Counted from the stretch's first letter, positions 9,489 to 20,872 are shown. The stretch: 64,000 bases of DNA from Triglochin maritima (GCA_963682175.1 OY821772.1:15368743-15432742), one strand, 5' to 3'. A program made the numbers and translations. Notes: a model not told the origin generated them from the sequence alone.

Positions 9489-11145
9489 ATGGGTGAGAAT
9501 GTAGTGGACCCACCTGTTGCACCACCTATGACTCTGAGTGATCGGCGCTACCCAACGATGGCTGCTTAGCCATCGTGCATCGTTATGTCCACCATACCGG
9601 GTCGTGACTTCGAACTAAAGGCACAATACCTGAGTATGTTGCCCAAGTTCACCTCTAAGGAAGACCCATATCTCTTCCTTAGAGAATTTGAGGAAATCTG
9701 CTCCCTTATGCAATACCAGCATATCCCTGAGGAGGCAGTGCGTCATAAATTCGTGCCTCTAGCACTGAAAGACGACGCTAAGAAATGGCTATATAGTCTA
9801 GCCGAAAGATCTATTAGGAGTTGGGCTGAGTTTGTTCAAGTGTTCTTAAAGAAATATTTCCCCAACCATAAGACTATTAGGATTAGAAATGAAATTTGTG
9901 CATTCGTTCAATCTGAGAGCGAGCCGTTCTATTCCTATTTGGAAAGATTTAAGCACCTGCTGACCCAATGCCCTCATCATGGAATTCCAAGATGGCAATT
10001 ATGCCAAATTATCTATGAGGGATTGACACCTACATCTAGAGTTATGCTAGAATCTGTAAGCCAAGGAAGCTTTATGTCCAAAAATGAGAATGATTCTTGG
10101 ACTTTTCTTGAAGACTTAGCTGATAATAGTATGCAATGGGACACGACTAGGGCACCGACCAACCCGAGTATTGGATCTAGAATAGCAAATAAATCCAGAT
10201 CAGGTGTCTTAGCTGTAGATGCTTCTATAGCTGCTGAAGCAAAATTAGACACCCTTATGCGTACGATGGAAACTCTGGAGCTTCAAACCCGACCCCTAGT
10301 GAATCAAATCTCTTCTGTTTCTTGCTCTAAGTGTGGTCAAACTGGTCATGTTTTGGAGGAGTGTGCACACATTTCTTCGGACATGGAACAAGTTAATGCT
10401 GCTTTTAATCATCCTAGGAACGACCCTTATTCGTCAACCTATAATCTAGGTTGGCGCAACCATCCCAATTTTTCATGGAGCCAAGGGAATTCAAATCATG
10501 CACCCATGCCCCAGCAAGGCCAACCACCTAGACAACAAATGTACTCAAACAATAACAATAATAGTGATGTCCGATTAACTGATTTGGAAAACTTAATGAA
10601 AACATTTGTTCAAACAACTACTCAATCTTTTCAAAAGCTAGAGACTCAAGTAAGTCAATTAGCACAAGTTGTAGGTGAAAGAGAAAGAGGAAGATTCCCA
10701 AGCCAACCCGAGGTGAACCCAAGAATTAACAATCCACATAATCAACATGTGCCATATCAACCACATCAACATATGCCATATCAACCACCTCAACCATTTA
10801 ATGAGCCTCCACCTAATGTACCACATAATGCACCACCTCCTAATGTGAACAATAATAACAGACCAGTTCATATGGTTCAAGAAGAAGAGCAAAATCAACA
10901 CATTAATGCTATACTTACATTAAGATCTGGAAAATCTGTTAATAACAAAGTCACTCACCCTCTGGTTAATGAGCCTAATAATTCTGTCATACCTGAACCA
11001 TCTAATGAGCCACCAATTCAATCTGAGGAACCAATTGAAATTGAACCAACTGAACCTGAAAGAGTATTCATTCCCAAAGCACCATTCCCAAATAACTTAA
11101 TAAGAATCATACAAATCAAATAGAGAAAATGTTGGAAGTTTTAAG
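9489..11145 (+). pseudogene. gag: gag of element A (one stop, two frameshifts)
   Basis: Nucleocapsid precursor. The likely start ATG at 9489 (MGENVVDPP) is followed 26 codons later by a TAG (9567-9569), after which the frame stays open from 9570 to 11123. A capsid-type region (FLREFEEICSL, KDDAKKWLYS, LERFKHLLTQCPHHGI) precedes a CCHC knuckle CSKCGQTGHVLEEC near 10325-10366 and an Asn/Gln/Pro-rich linker. Two single-base losses, near 11100 in an A run and near 11140 in a T run, shift the frame before the protease. Compared with B, the TAG most simply reflects CAG to TAG, but that is inferred. Confidence 0.88.
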
Positions 11146-11789
11146 CAAGTAAAAGTAAACATCCCTTTATTAGAAGTTATTCAACAAATTCCACCTTATG
11201 CAAGATTCTTAAAAGACTTATGCACCAAGAAAAGGAAAACACAAGTACCAAAAAGAGCCTTCTTAACTGCAAATATAAGTTCTGTGTTAACCCAACCCAC
11301 ACAAATCAAATATAAAGACCCTGGTTGTCCAACTATTTCATGTGTAATTGGTAACACCTTAATCAATAGGGCCTTGCTGGATTTGGGTGCTAGTGTTAAT
11401 CTGCTTCCTTACTCTGTATATAAAGAATTGGATATAGGAGACCTTAAACAGACTAGGACCACACTCCAATTGGCTGATAGATCTGTTAAGATTCCTAGAT
11501 GTGTGGTTGATGATGTTCTGATCAAAGTGGGTGAATTCATATTTCCTGTGGACTTTGTTGTCTTGGACACGGAGCCTGTTGCTAACCCTAGCAATCAAAT
11601 TCCTGTGATCTTAGGAAGACCGTTTTTAGCCACTTCCAATGCCCTAATCAACTGTAGGAATGGATTGATGAAATTGTCATTTGGAAATTTGACTCCTGAG
11701 CTAAATATTTTTAACTTAGGGAAGCAACCTGGAATTTTCTCTGATGAATCGAGTGAATTGATTACATTCAAGATTGTAGTGAGGATGAT
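11146..11789 (+). pseudogene. pro: Aspartic protease of element A
   Basis: In a different frame from gag because of the two upstream losses. The protein runs from KVNIPLLEVIQQIP through a DLG active-site motif (LLDLGASVNLLPYS, about 11375-11415) to LGRPFLATSNALINCRNG, the flap and C-terminal motifs of Athila-type proteases, colinear with residues 650-810 of B's ORF. A third single-base loss near 11770 moves the frame again before RT. Confidence 0.85.
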
Positions 11790-14700
11790 TTGATTTCGGA
11801 TTACTTAAATTTCACCCAATTGGATGAAGTTGATTTTCAAAAGAACCTGAGTGGTGAGGCCACAATTTGTGACCAAATCAATCATATAGGTTTGAATCGA
11901 TCCTCAACCAATTGGTCAACCTTAGGTGGAATTTTACCCGAACCAAGACCTCAAGCCAAACCCTCACTACAAGAACCACCATCACTAGAGTTGAAGCCTC
12001 TCCCTGCTACACTTAAGTATGCCTTTTTAGGACCCTCATCCACCCTCCCAGTTATCATAGCATCGGATTTGACCCCCAATCAAGAGAAGGAATTGTTGAG
12101 AGTCCTCAGTAGGAATAAAGAAGCTATTGGATGGACCATGGCCGACATCAAGGGGATTAGCCCATCTATAGTCCAACATAGGATCTATTTGGAGGATAAT
12201 ACTCAACCCCGTAGGGATCCGCAAAGGCGGCTTAACCCGGTCCTAACTGAGGCGGTCAAAAAGGAAATACTCAAATGGTTGGACAATGGAATTATATACC
12301 CTATATCCGATAATGCTTGGGTTAGTCATGTTCAGGTTGTCCCTAAGAAATCGGGAATTACTGTAGTTGAGAATGAGCTTAATGAGTTAGTCCCGACCCG
12401 TATCCAAACCGGTTGGAGGATTTGCATTGACTATAGGAAACTGAATTCTGCAACCCGTAAGGACCACTTCCCTCTTCCTTTCATAGCTCAAATGCTAGAA
12501 CGGTTGGCCGGATATGAGTATTATTGTTTTCTTGATGGATATTCCGGCTATAACCAAAATCCTATCGCTCCTGAGGATCAGGAGAAAACTACCTTCACGT
12601 GCCCATTCGACACGTTTTCTTTCCGTCGCATGCCCTTTGGCTTGTGCAATGCTCCTGCCACATTTCAAAGATGTATGGTTAGCATCTTCTCTGATATGGT
12701 GGATAATTTCATGAAAATTTTCATGGATGATTTCTCTGTCTTTCGTCCCACTTTTGCCAATTGTTTGAACAATTTGGAATTAGTACTAGTAAGGTGTAAG
12801 GAGAAGAACTTGACCTTAAATTTGGAAAAATGTCATTTCATGGTTAAGAATGGAATAGTACTTGGTCACATTGTGTCTAAGGATGACATTCAAGTGGATA
12901 AATCCAAGGTGGACTTGATTAAGCATCTCCCCCCACCAACAAATGTCAAAGAGATTCGTTCATTTTTAGGGCACGCCGGATTCTATCAAAGGTTTATCAA
13001 GGACTTTAGTAAGGTGGCTAGACCATTGACTGAATTATTAGCGAATGACTCTAAGTTTGAATTTTTGGATAAATGTTTGGAGTCCTTTAACCACCTTACG
13101 AGGGAATTGACGTCGGCACCCATTATTCATTCACCCGATTGGACCCAACCCTTTGAGATAATGTGTGATGCATCGGATTACGCCATAGGAGCGGTGTTGG
13201 GTCAGAAAATTGAAAAGAAACCTCACGTGATATATTATGCTTGTAAAACATTGAATGATGGCCAATTGAACTATACGGTAACTGAGAAAGAATTTCTAGC
13301 AGTCATTTTTCCCTTGGAAAAATTTGGACAATATTTGATAGGCACACATGTTATTATTTACACGGATCATGCGGCCATAAGACATTTAGTGAACAAAAAG
13401 GATGCCAAGCCGCGTTTATTGCGTTGGATATTACTACTGCAAGAATTTGATGTCGAAATCCGTGATAAAAATGGTTGTGAAAATGTAGTCGTCGATCACT
13501 TGTCTAGAATTCCTCTTATCCCAGTGAATAACACACCAGTGAATGAGAACTTTCCGGATGAACAGATTATGGTTGTGTCTGGCGAACCATGGTTCGCCGA
13601 TATAGTCAATTTCTTAGTAACTGGTGTGACCCCGACTGAATGGTCTAAGAATGATCAAGCCAAATTTAGGTCCCTAGTGAAGAATTTTTATTGGGATGAC
13701 CCATATCTTTTCAAGTATTTTTCGGATCAAATCATTAGGAGATGTGTTCCCGAGGAGGAGTTTGCAAGTGTTCTGTCTTTTTGTCATGACCAAGCATGTG
13801 GAGGACATTTTGGAGCTAAGAAAATCGCGACCAAAGTTTTACAGTGTGGATTTTATTGGCCCACCCTATTTAAGGTTGCATTTGCATTTTGTAATTCTTG
13901 CTCTAGATGTCAAATGCTAGGAAAACTCTCTCGTAGAGACATGATGCCTCTGCACCCTATTCTCATAGTTGATATCTTCGATGTTTGGGGCATCGATTTT
14001 ATGAGCCCGTTTCCAATGTCTTTTGGGAAGGAGTATATCTTGCTAGCTGTGGACTATGTGTCCAAGTGGGTTGAGGCTATCCCCACAAAATTCACAAAGT
14101 TGTTGTAAAATTTCTGAAGGAGAATATTTTCTCCCGATTCGGTACTCAACGTACCATTATCAGTGACCGGGGTACTCATTTTTGTAATCGATCATTTGAG
14201 GCTTTGATGAGAAAATATTCCATAACTCATAAGTTAGCTACCCCGTATCACCCTCAAACAAGTGGACAAGTTGAGGTGTCCAATAGACAAATCAAGCAAA
14301 TTCTGGAAAAGACGGTTAATGCCTCACGTAAGGATTGGTCTGTAAGAATTAATGATGCGTTGTGGGCCTATCGGACTGCTTTCAAGACCAATTTAGGAAT
14401 GTCCCCTTACCGGCTAGTCTATGGAAAAGCGTGCCACTTACCGGTCGAATTGGAGCATAGAGCCTTTTGGGCTATTAAGCAACTGAATATGGATTTAGAG
14501 GCAGCCGGTAATGCTCGAAAATTGGATTTAGTTGAGCTTGAGGAAATAAGAAATGAGGCTTATGAGAATGCTAAAATTTATAAGGAAAAAACCAAGGTTT
14601 TTCATGATAAATCCATCGTTAGGAAATCTTTTTCTCCTGGACAGTTGGTCCTTCTCTATAACTCTCGCCTTCATCTCTTTTCCGGCAAACTCAAGAGTCG

Positions 14701-14854
14701 TTGGACCGGCCCTTTCATGATCAAAACCGTTTTCCCTCACGGAGCGGTCGAGATCAGTAATCCGGAGAACGGTGAAAACTTTAAAGTTAACGGGCATCGA
14801 TTGAAGCCCTACTTAAATCGTCCCTCCAATGTTGCAGAGGAAGTCGTGTTTTGA
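11790..14854 (+). pseudogene. pol: RT-RNase H-integrase of element A (one frameshift)
   Basis: Open 11790-14108, then after a one-base loss near 14095 open again to 14854. [17 protein letters not shown] finger, LDGYSGYNQ, catalytic FMDD near residue 312. RNase [35 protein letters not shown], ending VVDHLSRI. Integrase: HHCC zinc module (HDQACGGHF...CNSCSRC), WGIDF with the first catalytic Asp, SDRGTHF with the second, [10 protein letters not shown] with the catalytic Glu, and a GPF/Y-type tail (SRWTGPFMI). It is the only complete pol complement here and serves as reference for the fragments in C and G. Confidence 0.92.
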
Positions 14855-15024
14855 CACGCAATTCCTCATTTTGATTAAGTTTTAGTTTAATCTCCAAAAA
14901 AAAACAAACAAAAACAAACAAAAAAAACGAAAAAATGGTACATGACTTATTTTGGAAAACAGTGGAAGTACATGACTTATTTTTCTAAATCTAACGTATA
15001 CCACTTTAGCAGCATTCTGTCACC
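14855..15024 (+). other. Spacer between integrase and ORF3, element A
   Basis: 170 bp with an (A)nC-rich run (14895-14937) and a near-direct repeat of GTACATGACTTATTTT (14939 and 14971). No ORF. ORF3 begins with ATG in the context CACCATGG. Confidence 0.6.
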
Positions 15025-15900
15025 ATGGTGTTTCCCGAGAAGAACTACCACCCGTTGCTTGTTAGTGATCAATATGGCACCCACTTTTACGACGAAATCA
15101 TAGCACGGAGTTGGAGTTACTTGGTCCATAATAACAACGATGTCTACTGCCCTAGCTTAGTGGAGGAGTTCTATAGCAGTATCACTAACATAGACCTGGA
15201 CAGTGGGTACATTTTACTAAATTGGAGAAACAAAGTCTGGGCGATTGACCTCCACATCATCTCCAACTTGACTGACATACCACAAGGGGCCTCCACTTTG
15301 CCTTCCGAGGAACTCAGTTTCTATCGGTCACTCATGGGACCAGATTGTGTGCTTAGCCGTGATCGGGGTATCAATGGCACATCCATGTACCGGAATGTCT
15401 TTACAACATGTAGGTGGGCATGCCAAAATATCACAAGTAATACCCACAACACTTCTTTTTGCACCGTTGAGATGGGCATCGTTCACTCCCTGATGACCCG
15501 TGATCGCACTTACTGTATGTGCCGACGGCTTTTGACCACCATTGGAGAAGGCCACCAACGCAGCTCCCAACCTCTGCCATGCCTTGTCACCACTATCTGC
15601 AAGCACTTCATGGTTTATGAGTCTTTCTGGGTGTACGAAGCCGACATGCTCCCTTGTACGGTGGAACGAGAGACATCCTCCTATTGTGGCACCATAGTGG
15701 ACCTGTGGACACCTCCAGAAATGGAGGATGCTATGCAATCAAGTGAGTCGTCTGAAGACTCTGCAACATTCTGGGCTCAGTCAACCCCAGAAAACTCTGA
15801 CGAGCATAGGTCCCGAATGTGGGGCGGGATGAAGCGCCTCAATAGCAAACTGAACAAAGCACTCTCCGACCATGGAGAGTCGTCATCCCGAAGGTGGTAA
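15025..15900 (+). CDS. ORF3 of element A, downstream of integrase (env position)
   Basis: 291-codon intact ORF in a good start context. No signal peptide or clear transmembrane helix is visible, so an envelope role is not supported. It is homologous to 52564-53300 in element G: both run SLVEEFYSSIT / TLVNLFYRSLT, then a hydrophobic strand region, II..LT.IP / II..VTRLP, MYRNVF / LYKNVY and a Cys-rich ...LMTR stretch. The layout recalls the 'putative plant transposon protein' domain common in plant retroelements, which is a resemblance rather than a search result. The C-terminus is acidic/Ser-rich and ends basic. It stays open although gag and pol of the same element are broken. Confidence 0.8.
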   Translation: MVFPEKNYHPLLVSDQYGTHFYDEIIARSWSYLVHNNNDVYCPSLVEEFYSSITNIDLDSGYILLNWRNKVWAIDLHIISNLTDIPQGASTLPSEELSFYRSLMGPDCVLSRDRGINGTSMYRNVFTTCRWACQNITSNTHNTSFCTVEMGIVHSLMTRDRTYCMCRRLLTTIGEGHQRSSQPLPCLVTTICKHFMVYESFWVYEADMLPCTVERETSSYCGTIVDLWTPPEMEDAMQSSESSEDSATFWAQSTPENSDEHRSRMWGGMKRLNSKLNKALSDHGESSSRRW

Positions 15901-16962
15901 CTTTATTATTTCTTGCATTTCCTATATTATTTAATTTTGCATACATTGAGGACAATGCATGAAATAGGTGTAGGGGGTGACTAGTTATCTACCTATATGT
16001 TTTGTTTTTATTTCTAAAAAACAAACGAAAAAAATAATCAATGTTTCATGACATAGCTTAAGATTGAACTACCAAAACCCGAGTACAAATTGCATTGAGT
16101 TTTTGTTCCTTATTATATAGTTCTGCTTGTAGAAACTATGACATAAATCTAAGTTCCAAAGAAATAACTCATTACCCTTTAAGACATGTATGCACTTAAA
16201 TTGGATGAATCAAATCTTTGAAGTGGTTGATAAAAAGCAGAGGTTGAGGAAAATATATCGGGAAGTGTGGACTTCTGATAGCAATTAAGCCTTGAGGAAA
16301 ATAAAAGAGAAATAAAAGTGAGAAAAACACATCTTGCAAAATGATTACCAAAGCCCAAGCCTTCGAGTCACTGGTCCGTAGGGGTATCTTGAAACCCGGT
16401 AACTTGAGTCTGCCAGCTCGGGATTATCGACCAAACTCGCTACACGAATGCAAAAGGGTAAAAGTGTCAAATAAAACAAATATGTTGAATCTCGGGGAAT
16501 TATTATTACTCAAGACCCAAAGTTAAAAGAATGATCCATGCCATGGTTGATCCAAATGATACTTCACCACCAGAGGAGGCGTGTAAAATAATTTAAGTGA
16601 TAACATGTGTAGAAGGGTTAGTGGTGTGAATATTGGAGGCACAAAGACCAAGTCAGAATTTTTATGAGTTAGATTTATATAATGAGCATGCAAGAATTCT
16701 AAGTGAGATGTATAAGGTTGAGGTGGAGATATTGAGAGTTATTAATGAAACATTGAATTAAGACTTTGTGGGTGTGTCAACTGAAAACCCTCACGAGACA
16801 AAACTCGTCATCCAAGGAAACTTAGGGGTTTAAAGGCTTGTTGCACATGCTAAGTGCAACCGTGATTCCTACGAAAGTGAGTTAGGATTTCTGTGCTTTC
16901 ATACTTATATTTCTCATGTTTTGTTTTGCTCGAGACTAGCAAAATCTAGGTGTAGGGGTATT
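15901..16962 (+). other. 3' UTR and polypurine tract of element A
   Basis: Non-coding, with the conserved CATTG-AGGA-CAATG palindrome (15944-15957) followed by AGGTGTAGGGGG (15966-15977). The true PPT, AGGTGTAGGGGTATT, abuts the 3' LTR at 16948-16962. The repeated purine motif is discussed in findings. Confidence 0.75.
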
Positions 16963-18232
16963 TGATGCATTGCATACATTGCATCATATGTCTTTCATTT
17001 AGACTATTTTTAGATAAATAAATGCTACTAAGGTATTGTTTTGAGCAATTGTGCAGAATTCAGGTGTTACAATGCAATTTACCAATATTCGAGCTAAAAC
17101 GCGTGCAATGGACTCAAATAGATCACAAAGACCAATTAGCTAAAGATCCAAACAAGTTGAAATCCAAGTGATTGCATAAAAAGCCAGGGACCTGATCGCA
17201 AATTAAAAGGACTAAAAAGTTATTTTGGAGGAGTATTTTAAGAAGAAATCAAATTTGGATCTCCAAAGATATGAAATAATTGATTTAGACGCGTGGAGGC
17301 CATCTAGAAATACCAAAAACACACCAGCAAAAGCACAAAACGATCTGAGCCATCCATGCGGCGATTCCGCCGCATCTAACGGTCCATGTGCGGCGGAAAC
17401 GCCGCCCGGTTTGCGATCCGTGCCTCCCATATTCGTCCAGTTGTTTCATAGCACGTGTCCTTCCTTATATACACTTAGGGTTTCTTGTATCCGCTATAAA
17501 TAGCCCCGAAATATTGTTGTAAAGGGGACTTTTGAACTTTTTTGTATTTCCATTCTATAAGCAATAAAATTCTGCCCTTTTATTTCTCCATTGTGTTTGT
17601 CTTTTGTAAGCTTAGTTTTAGATTAATATTTCATGTTCTTAATTCCAGTAGAATAATTTAGTTGTTCTTTACTCTTCTCTTAGAATAATTTGTTTCATGC
17701 TTAGAATAATTGCATTTGTTTTCGTAGATCGTAGTTTAGTATAATACTCTTTTTTTTTTCGTAGTCTCTCGATGATCTCCATGACCCCTTCTCCTCATCT
17801 TCTCCCCATGGGTTTCTAAAACCTTCCAAAGGGTGGGGGTGACGGATTTAGGGTTAGAGAAGAGAGATCGTTTTTTATTTTAATTCCTTGTTAGTGTTTT
17901 AATCATATGAGTTTTTGTTAAATCAATTATCATATAATGCTTAATATCTCACTTGATTTATAATAATTTTCGTGATCTCTAATCTAACTCAAAGATTCAT
18001 AACTCCCACCTGCTGGACTCATCCTTACTTGTTTCTTCTTAGTTTTTGTTTTTGTTGTTCTTGCTTTAAAAAAATTAAAAATCCAAAAATCTTAAACCAA
18101 CCCTATTTCTCTCTTTCTTTCCTTAATCAAAAATCACAAAAAGATAAGAATCTCTCCCTCCTTGTGTTCGACCCGTACTTGCCGTATCTTTATCGACGCC
18201 GTGCACTTGCGGTATAAATAAAAATCTCATCA
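16963..18232 (+). repeat. 3' LTR of element A
   Basis: 1270 bp, TGATGC...ATCA. Palindromes TGCGGCGATTCCGCCGCA (17357-17374) and GCGGCGGAAACGCCGC (17390-17405), TATA box 17494-17503, U5 hairpin region near 18184-18199 (one arm decayed). Few differences from the 5' LTR, so the insertion is fairly young. Confidence 0.94.
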
Positions 18233-18671
18233 CTGACAGACGCAGACGGGCGTTGTGCTTTGAGGTTGGTGACCACGTGTTTCTGAAGATTTCCCCTGCC
18301 CGAGGAGTGATGAGGTTTGGGAAGAAGGGGAAGCTCAGTCCGAGGTATGTGGGGCCGTTTGAGATCCTCGACCGAGTTGGAGAGGTTGCCTACCGCAGTT
18401 CTCCGGTCTTCACAACGTCTTCCATGTATCGATGTTGAGGAAGTACGTTGCAGATCCAACTCACGTGATTGAGATCGCAGTACCAGAGATACAGCAAGAC
18501 TTGTCACTCGAGGAGAGACTGGTCGAGATCGTTGATCGTATGGATCACCAACTCAGGAGGCAGACCATTTCGATGGTGAAGGTCCGATGGCAGGATCACA
18601 GTGAGCGCGAGGCCACTTGGGAGATCGAGGAGGAAGTTCGGAAGCAGTACCCGGAGCTTTTCGGTGAGTAG
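18233..18671 (+). pseudogene. pol: Chromovirus integrase C-terminus and chromodomain (element L)
   Basis: The frame from 18235 reads RRRALCFEVGDHVFLKISP and GKLSPRYVGPFEIL, the GPF/Y module that follows the integrase core. A one-base loss near 18400 shifts to the frame of 18432-18671 (VFHVSMLRKYV...), which ends in a chromodomain-like VKVRWQDHSEREATWE and KQYPELF. This end is typical of Tekay/Del-type polyproteins. The catalytic part is not in the window because A inserted upstream. Confidence 0.87.
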
Positions 18672-19216
18672 TTGCTTTGATTTCGGGACGAAATCCTTTT
18701 AAGGAGGGTGGATTGTGAGATCCTAACCTTGCTTAGGCTAATCCCGTGTTTAGTGGAGGGATTAGTATGGGGAAGAGGTGGTGAATAGTGAACTGGTGAT
18801 GGGTGATGGTGTAGGGGGCTGGTTGCTGTTGGGTTTTGGGTGGAGTGTAGGAGAAAACGTTTCTCTCCCTCATCCATTTCCTTCTTCTTCCATTTCCTGT
18901 TTCCATCTCTCTCTCACACTCTTCTTCTTCTCTCCGACGTCCAGAGGTGATGGAGGAGACCCCGACGCGTGGTGGTGAGCGTGGAGTCAAGGAAGTGAGC
19001 GGAAGGCGCGCGTGACTGAAGCTGTCGGGCGTGGACGTGGACGGATCTCCGGTGTTCTTCGCCGTTCTTCTCGTCGAGATATGTCGGCTTCTAGTTTGTT
19101 TTTATTGCTTCCCCACGTTAGGGGGAATGTTGTTGGTCGGTCGGGGGTGGTCGGAGGCCTCCCCGACGACGAGAGCGACGTAAATCCTCGACTGGTGCGA
19201 GGTTGAAGACGACCAA

Positions 19217-19697
19217 CGGTCGACCGGGTCCCTTCGGGCGGTCGACCGATGTAGTGTTTTGCCCAATTTTAACCATCACCAATCGAACGATGCCTTTCGG
19301 CGGTCGACCGGTTGTGTATTGTGCTGGTGAATCGGGGCTTCCTGTTGGTTTTCGGTCGACCGTCACTTGGCGTGGGTTCGACCGGAACATAAGTGTACTT
19401 GACTTTTATGCATGCTGTTCGACCGATTTATGTATATTGTTCGACCGTTATATGACGTAGACTATTAGGATGACCCTGGTAGTTTTCGGTCGACCGGGAC
19501 CCCTGAGTCGGTCGACCGAATAGTCTTTGGTGATTTTGACTAACTCCGGATTTTGACCTCGTATTCGGTCGACCGGTTTTAGACTTCTGTTCGACCATTT
19601 GGACTTAAGTGACGCACAAAATAGTTCGACCGTTGTAGACTTTCGGTCGACCAAACCTATTCGGGACGGTCGACCGGTTAGACTTTTTCGGTCGACC
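19217..19697 (+). repeat. Array of GGTCGACCG palindromes in the chromovirus LTR
   Basis: Ten copies of GGTCGACC, most extended to CGGTCGACCG, in about 480 bp, with at least four half-site variants TTCGACCG between them. Spacing is irregular, about 20-120 bp. The same motif fills the copia LTRs at 27768-27970, 32338-32535 and 56038-57340. Confidence 0.85.
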
Positions 19698-19996
19698 ATT
19701 TGTGTGCAGAACTGAATTCCTGGTCTTGGGATTGTGTCAACTCTGTCCACGGAAACCCGTGTCCTCGCTTAGAGCGTGAGCCGGGAGGTGACGGAGGGTA
19801 CGTGCTCGTACTGCCCAGGGACCGCCGTGTGGAAGAGTGTGGACACTTGGGTCGCGCCACCTCCGGATTGGACGTGGTGTGACGTGTTGTTATCTTAGTC
19901 TCTGATGAGTAGCAGACCTGAGGGATCGCAGATCCCAATGTGTGTGTTGCATGGCTCGTGGAGCATGATGACCCTGCAGACTACGGTTTGGACCCG

Positions 19997-20180
19997 TCTG
20001 ATGTTGTGCCGGTCGTCTGTTGTACCGCCGATGTTGTGCCGACGATGTCGCCGAGGTTGTGGCCGACGATGATGGTGCCGACGATGTTCTGGCTTGTGGT
20101 TGTGCCGTCCGATGTTGTGCCGGACGTATGCTATACCGCCGATGTTGTGCCGGCGATGCCGCTGATGTTGTGCCAGCGAT
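19997..20180 (+). repeat. GC-rich minisatellite in the chromovirus LTR
   Basis: Degenerate repeats of GATGTTGTGCCG. Two longer units of about 66 bp (starting near 19997 and 20110) share the order GATGTTGTGCCGG ... TACCGCCGATGTTGTGCCG. Confidence 0.7.
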
Positions 20181-20872
20181 GATCCCCGATTGGGCACCTA
20201 TCTTGGGATGTTGACCGACCGGGCTACGGCTCCGTCGAAGGTGGTGTTGACCACGTGGTTCTTTGCACGGAAGTGCGGACGCTCATCACTGATCCCTTAG
20301 GCTCGTGTAGTCGCGTGTGGGGGGACGCGTCGCGTACTGTCCGTAAGACCGTATGTGCCTACGGTAGGTTTCCGAGGGAGACTCGTTGTGGTTATTGCCG
20401 GACTGATGTCCTTGTGGACCCTGTTGAGGGTCGTGGTTGTTGGACTGAGGTCCCGTTTACCCTGTTGAGGGATTGATGCATTGCAGACGTGACATGACAT
20501 GCTTCTAGTATGATAGGTTCATTTACCGTACTATTGCATGCATATAGGTGAGCTTGGCATACGGGGTTTCCTAATGGGAAACTCAGACATCGTTGTTTGA
20601 TTCATGTTTCAGGACCGCAGTAGGTTCTGTCGGGTGGTGACCGCAGGCGCACACATCTTGGTGTCAGGATCCTCATCAGACTCTTCGAGGTCGTCGTGAT
20701 TACTTTATCTGTCTTTTCGTTGTATTATTGTAATCACGTCTTTTGACAAACTCTGTTGTATTATTGGTGCACCGACGGTTGATTTATTGAGTGACATTCC
20801 CGATGTTGAGTTTATTCTGATGATCTCTTGATAGTTTAAATTTTTAAATTTTCCGTTGTTTCGGGATGTTAC

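Larger units (their letters stand above)
1..18232 (+). mobile_element. Element A: near-complete Athila-lineage Ty3/gypsy retrotransposon (5' LTR cut by window edge)
   Basis: Two copies of the same LTR bound the unit (1-1132 and 16963-18232). A tRNA-Asp primer-binding site follows the first and a polypurine tract precedes the second. Between them, in order, lie a long leader, gag with a CCHC knuckle, a DLG-type aspartic protease, RT, RNase H, integrase and an extra ORF3, which is the Athila arrangement. The leader is interrupted by minus-strand element B (2314-9242). The element sits inside chromovirus L, whose integrase C-terminus resumes at 18233. The left flank is outside the window, so the target-site duplication cannot be checked. 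Coding capacity is lost through one stop and four frameshifts. Confidence 0.93.
18233..20872 (+). mobile_element. Element L: Tekay/Del-type chromovirus, 3' end
   Basis: The 3' part of a Ty3/gypsy chromovirus: integrase C-terminus with chromodomain, short 3' UTR, PPT and one complete LTR. Element A is inserted in its integrase, and L itself interrupts copia element M, whose integrase coding resumes at 20873. The remainder lies left of the window. Confidence 0.85.
18714..20872 (+). repeat. 3' LTR of chromovirus L
   Basis: About 2.16 kb, bounded TGTGAGATCC...GATGTTACA and preceded by a purine tract AAGGAGGGTGGA. GC-rich and unusually repetitive: a GGTCGACCG array (19217-19697) and a degenerate minisatellite (19997-20180). 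ORFs predicted across it are repeat artefacts. Confidence 0.85.

Noticed and set aside
15328..15738. 136-codon minus-strand ORF opposite ORF3 of A
   Set aside because: Antisense shadow of ORF3, whose sense frame has a homologue in G.
15025..15900. Viral-type envelope glycoprotein
   Set aside because: Position fits, but no signal peptide, membrane anchor or cleavage site is visible. Described as ORF3 instead.
19217..19697. Regularly recurring palindrome reminiscent of a CRISPR array
   Set aside because: Spacing is irregular, the repeats are only 8-10 bp, the host is a plant and the array lies inside an LTR.
19895..20214. Overlapping ORFs rich in His/Arg or Asp/Val in the LTR of L
   Set aside because: Products of the GATGTTGTGCCG minisatellite read in several frames.
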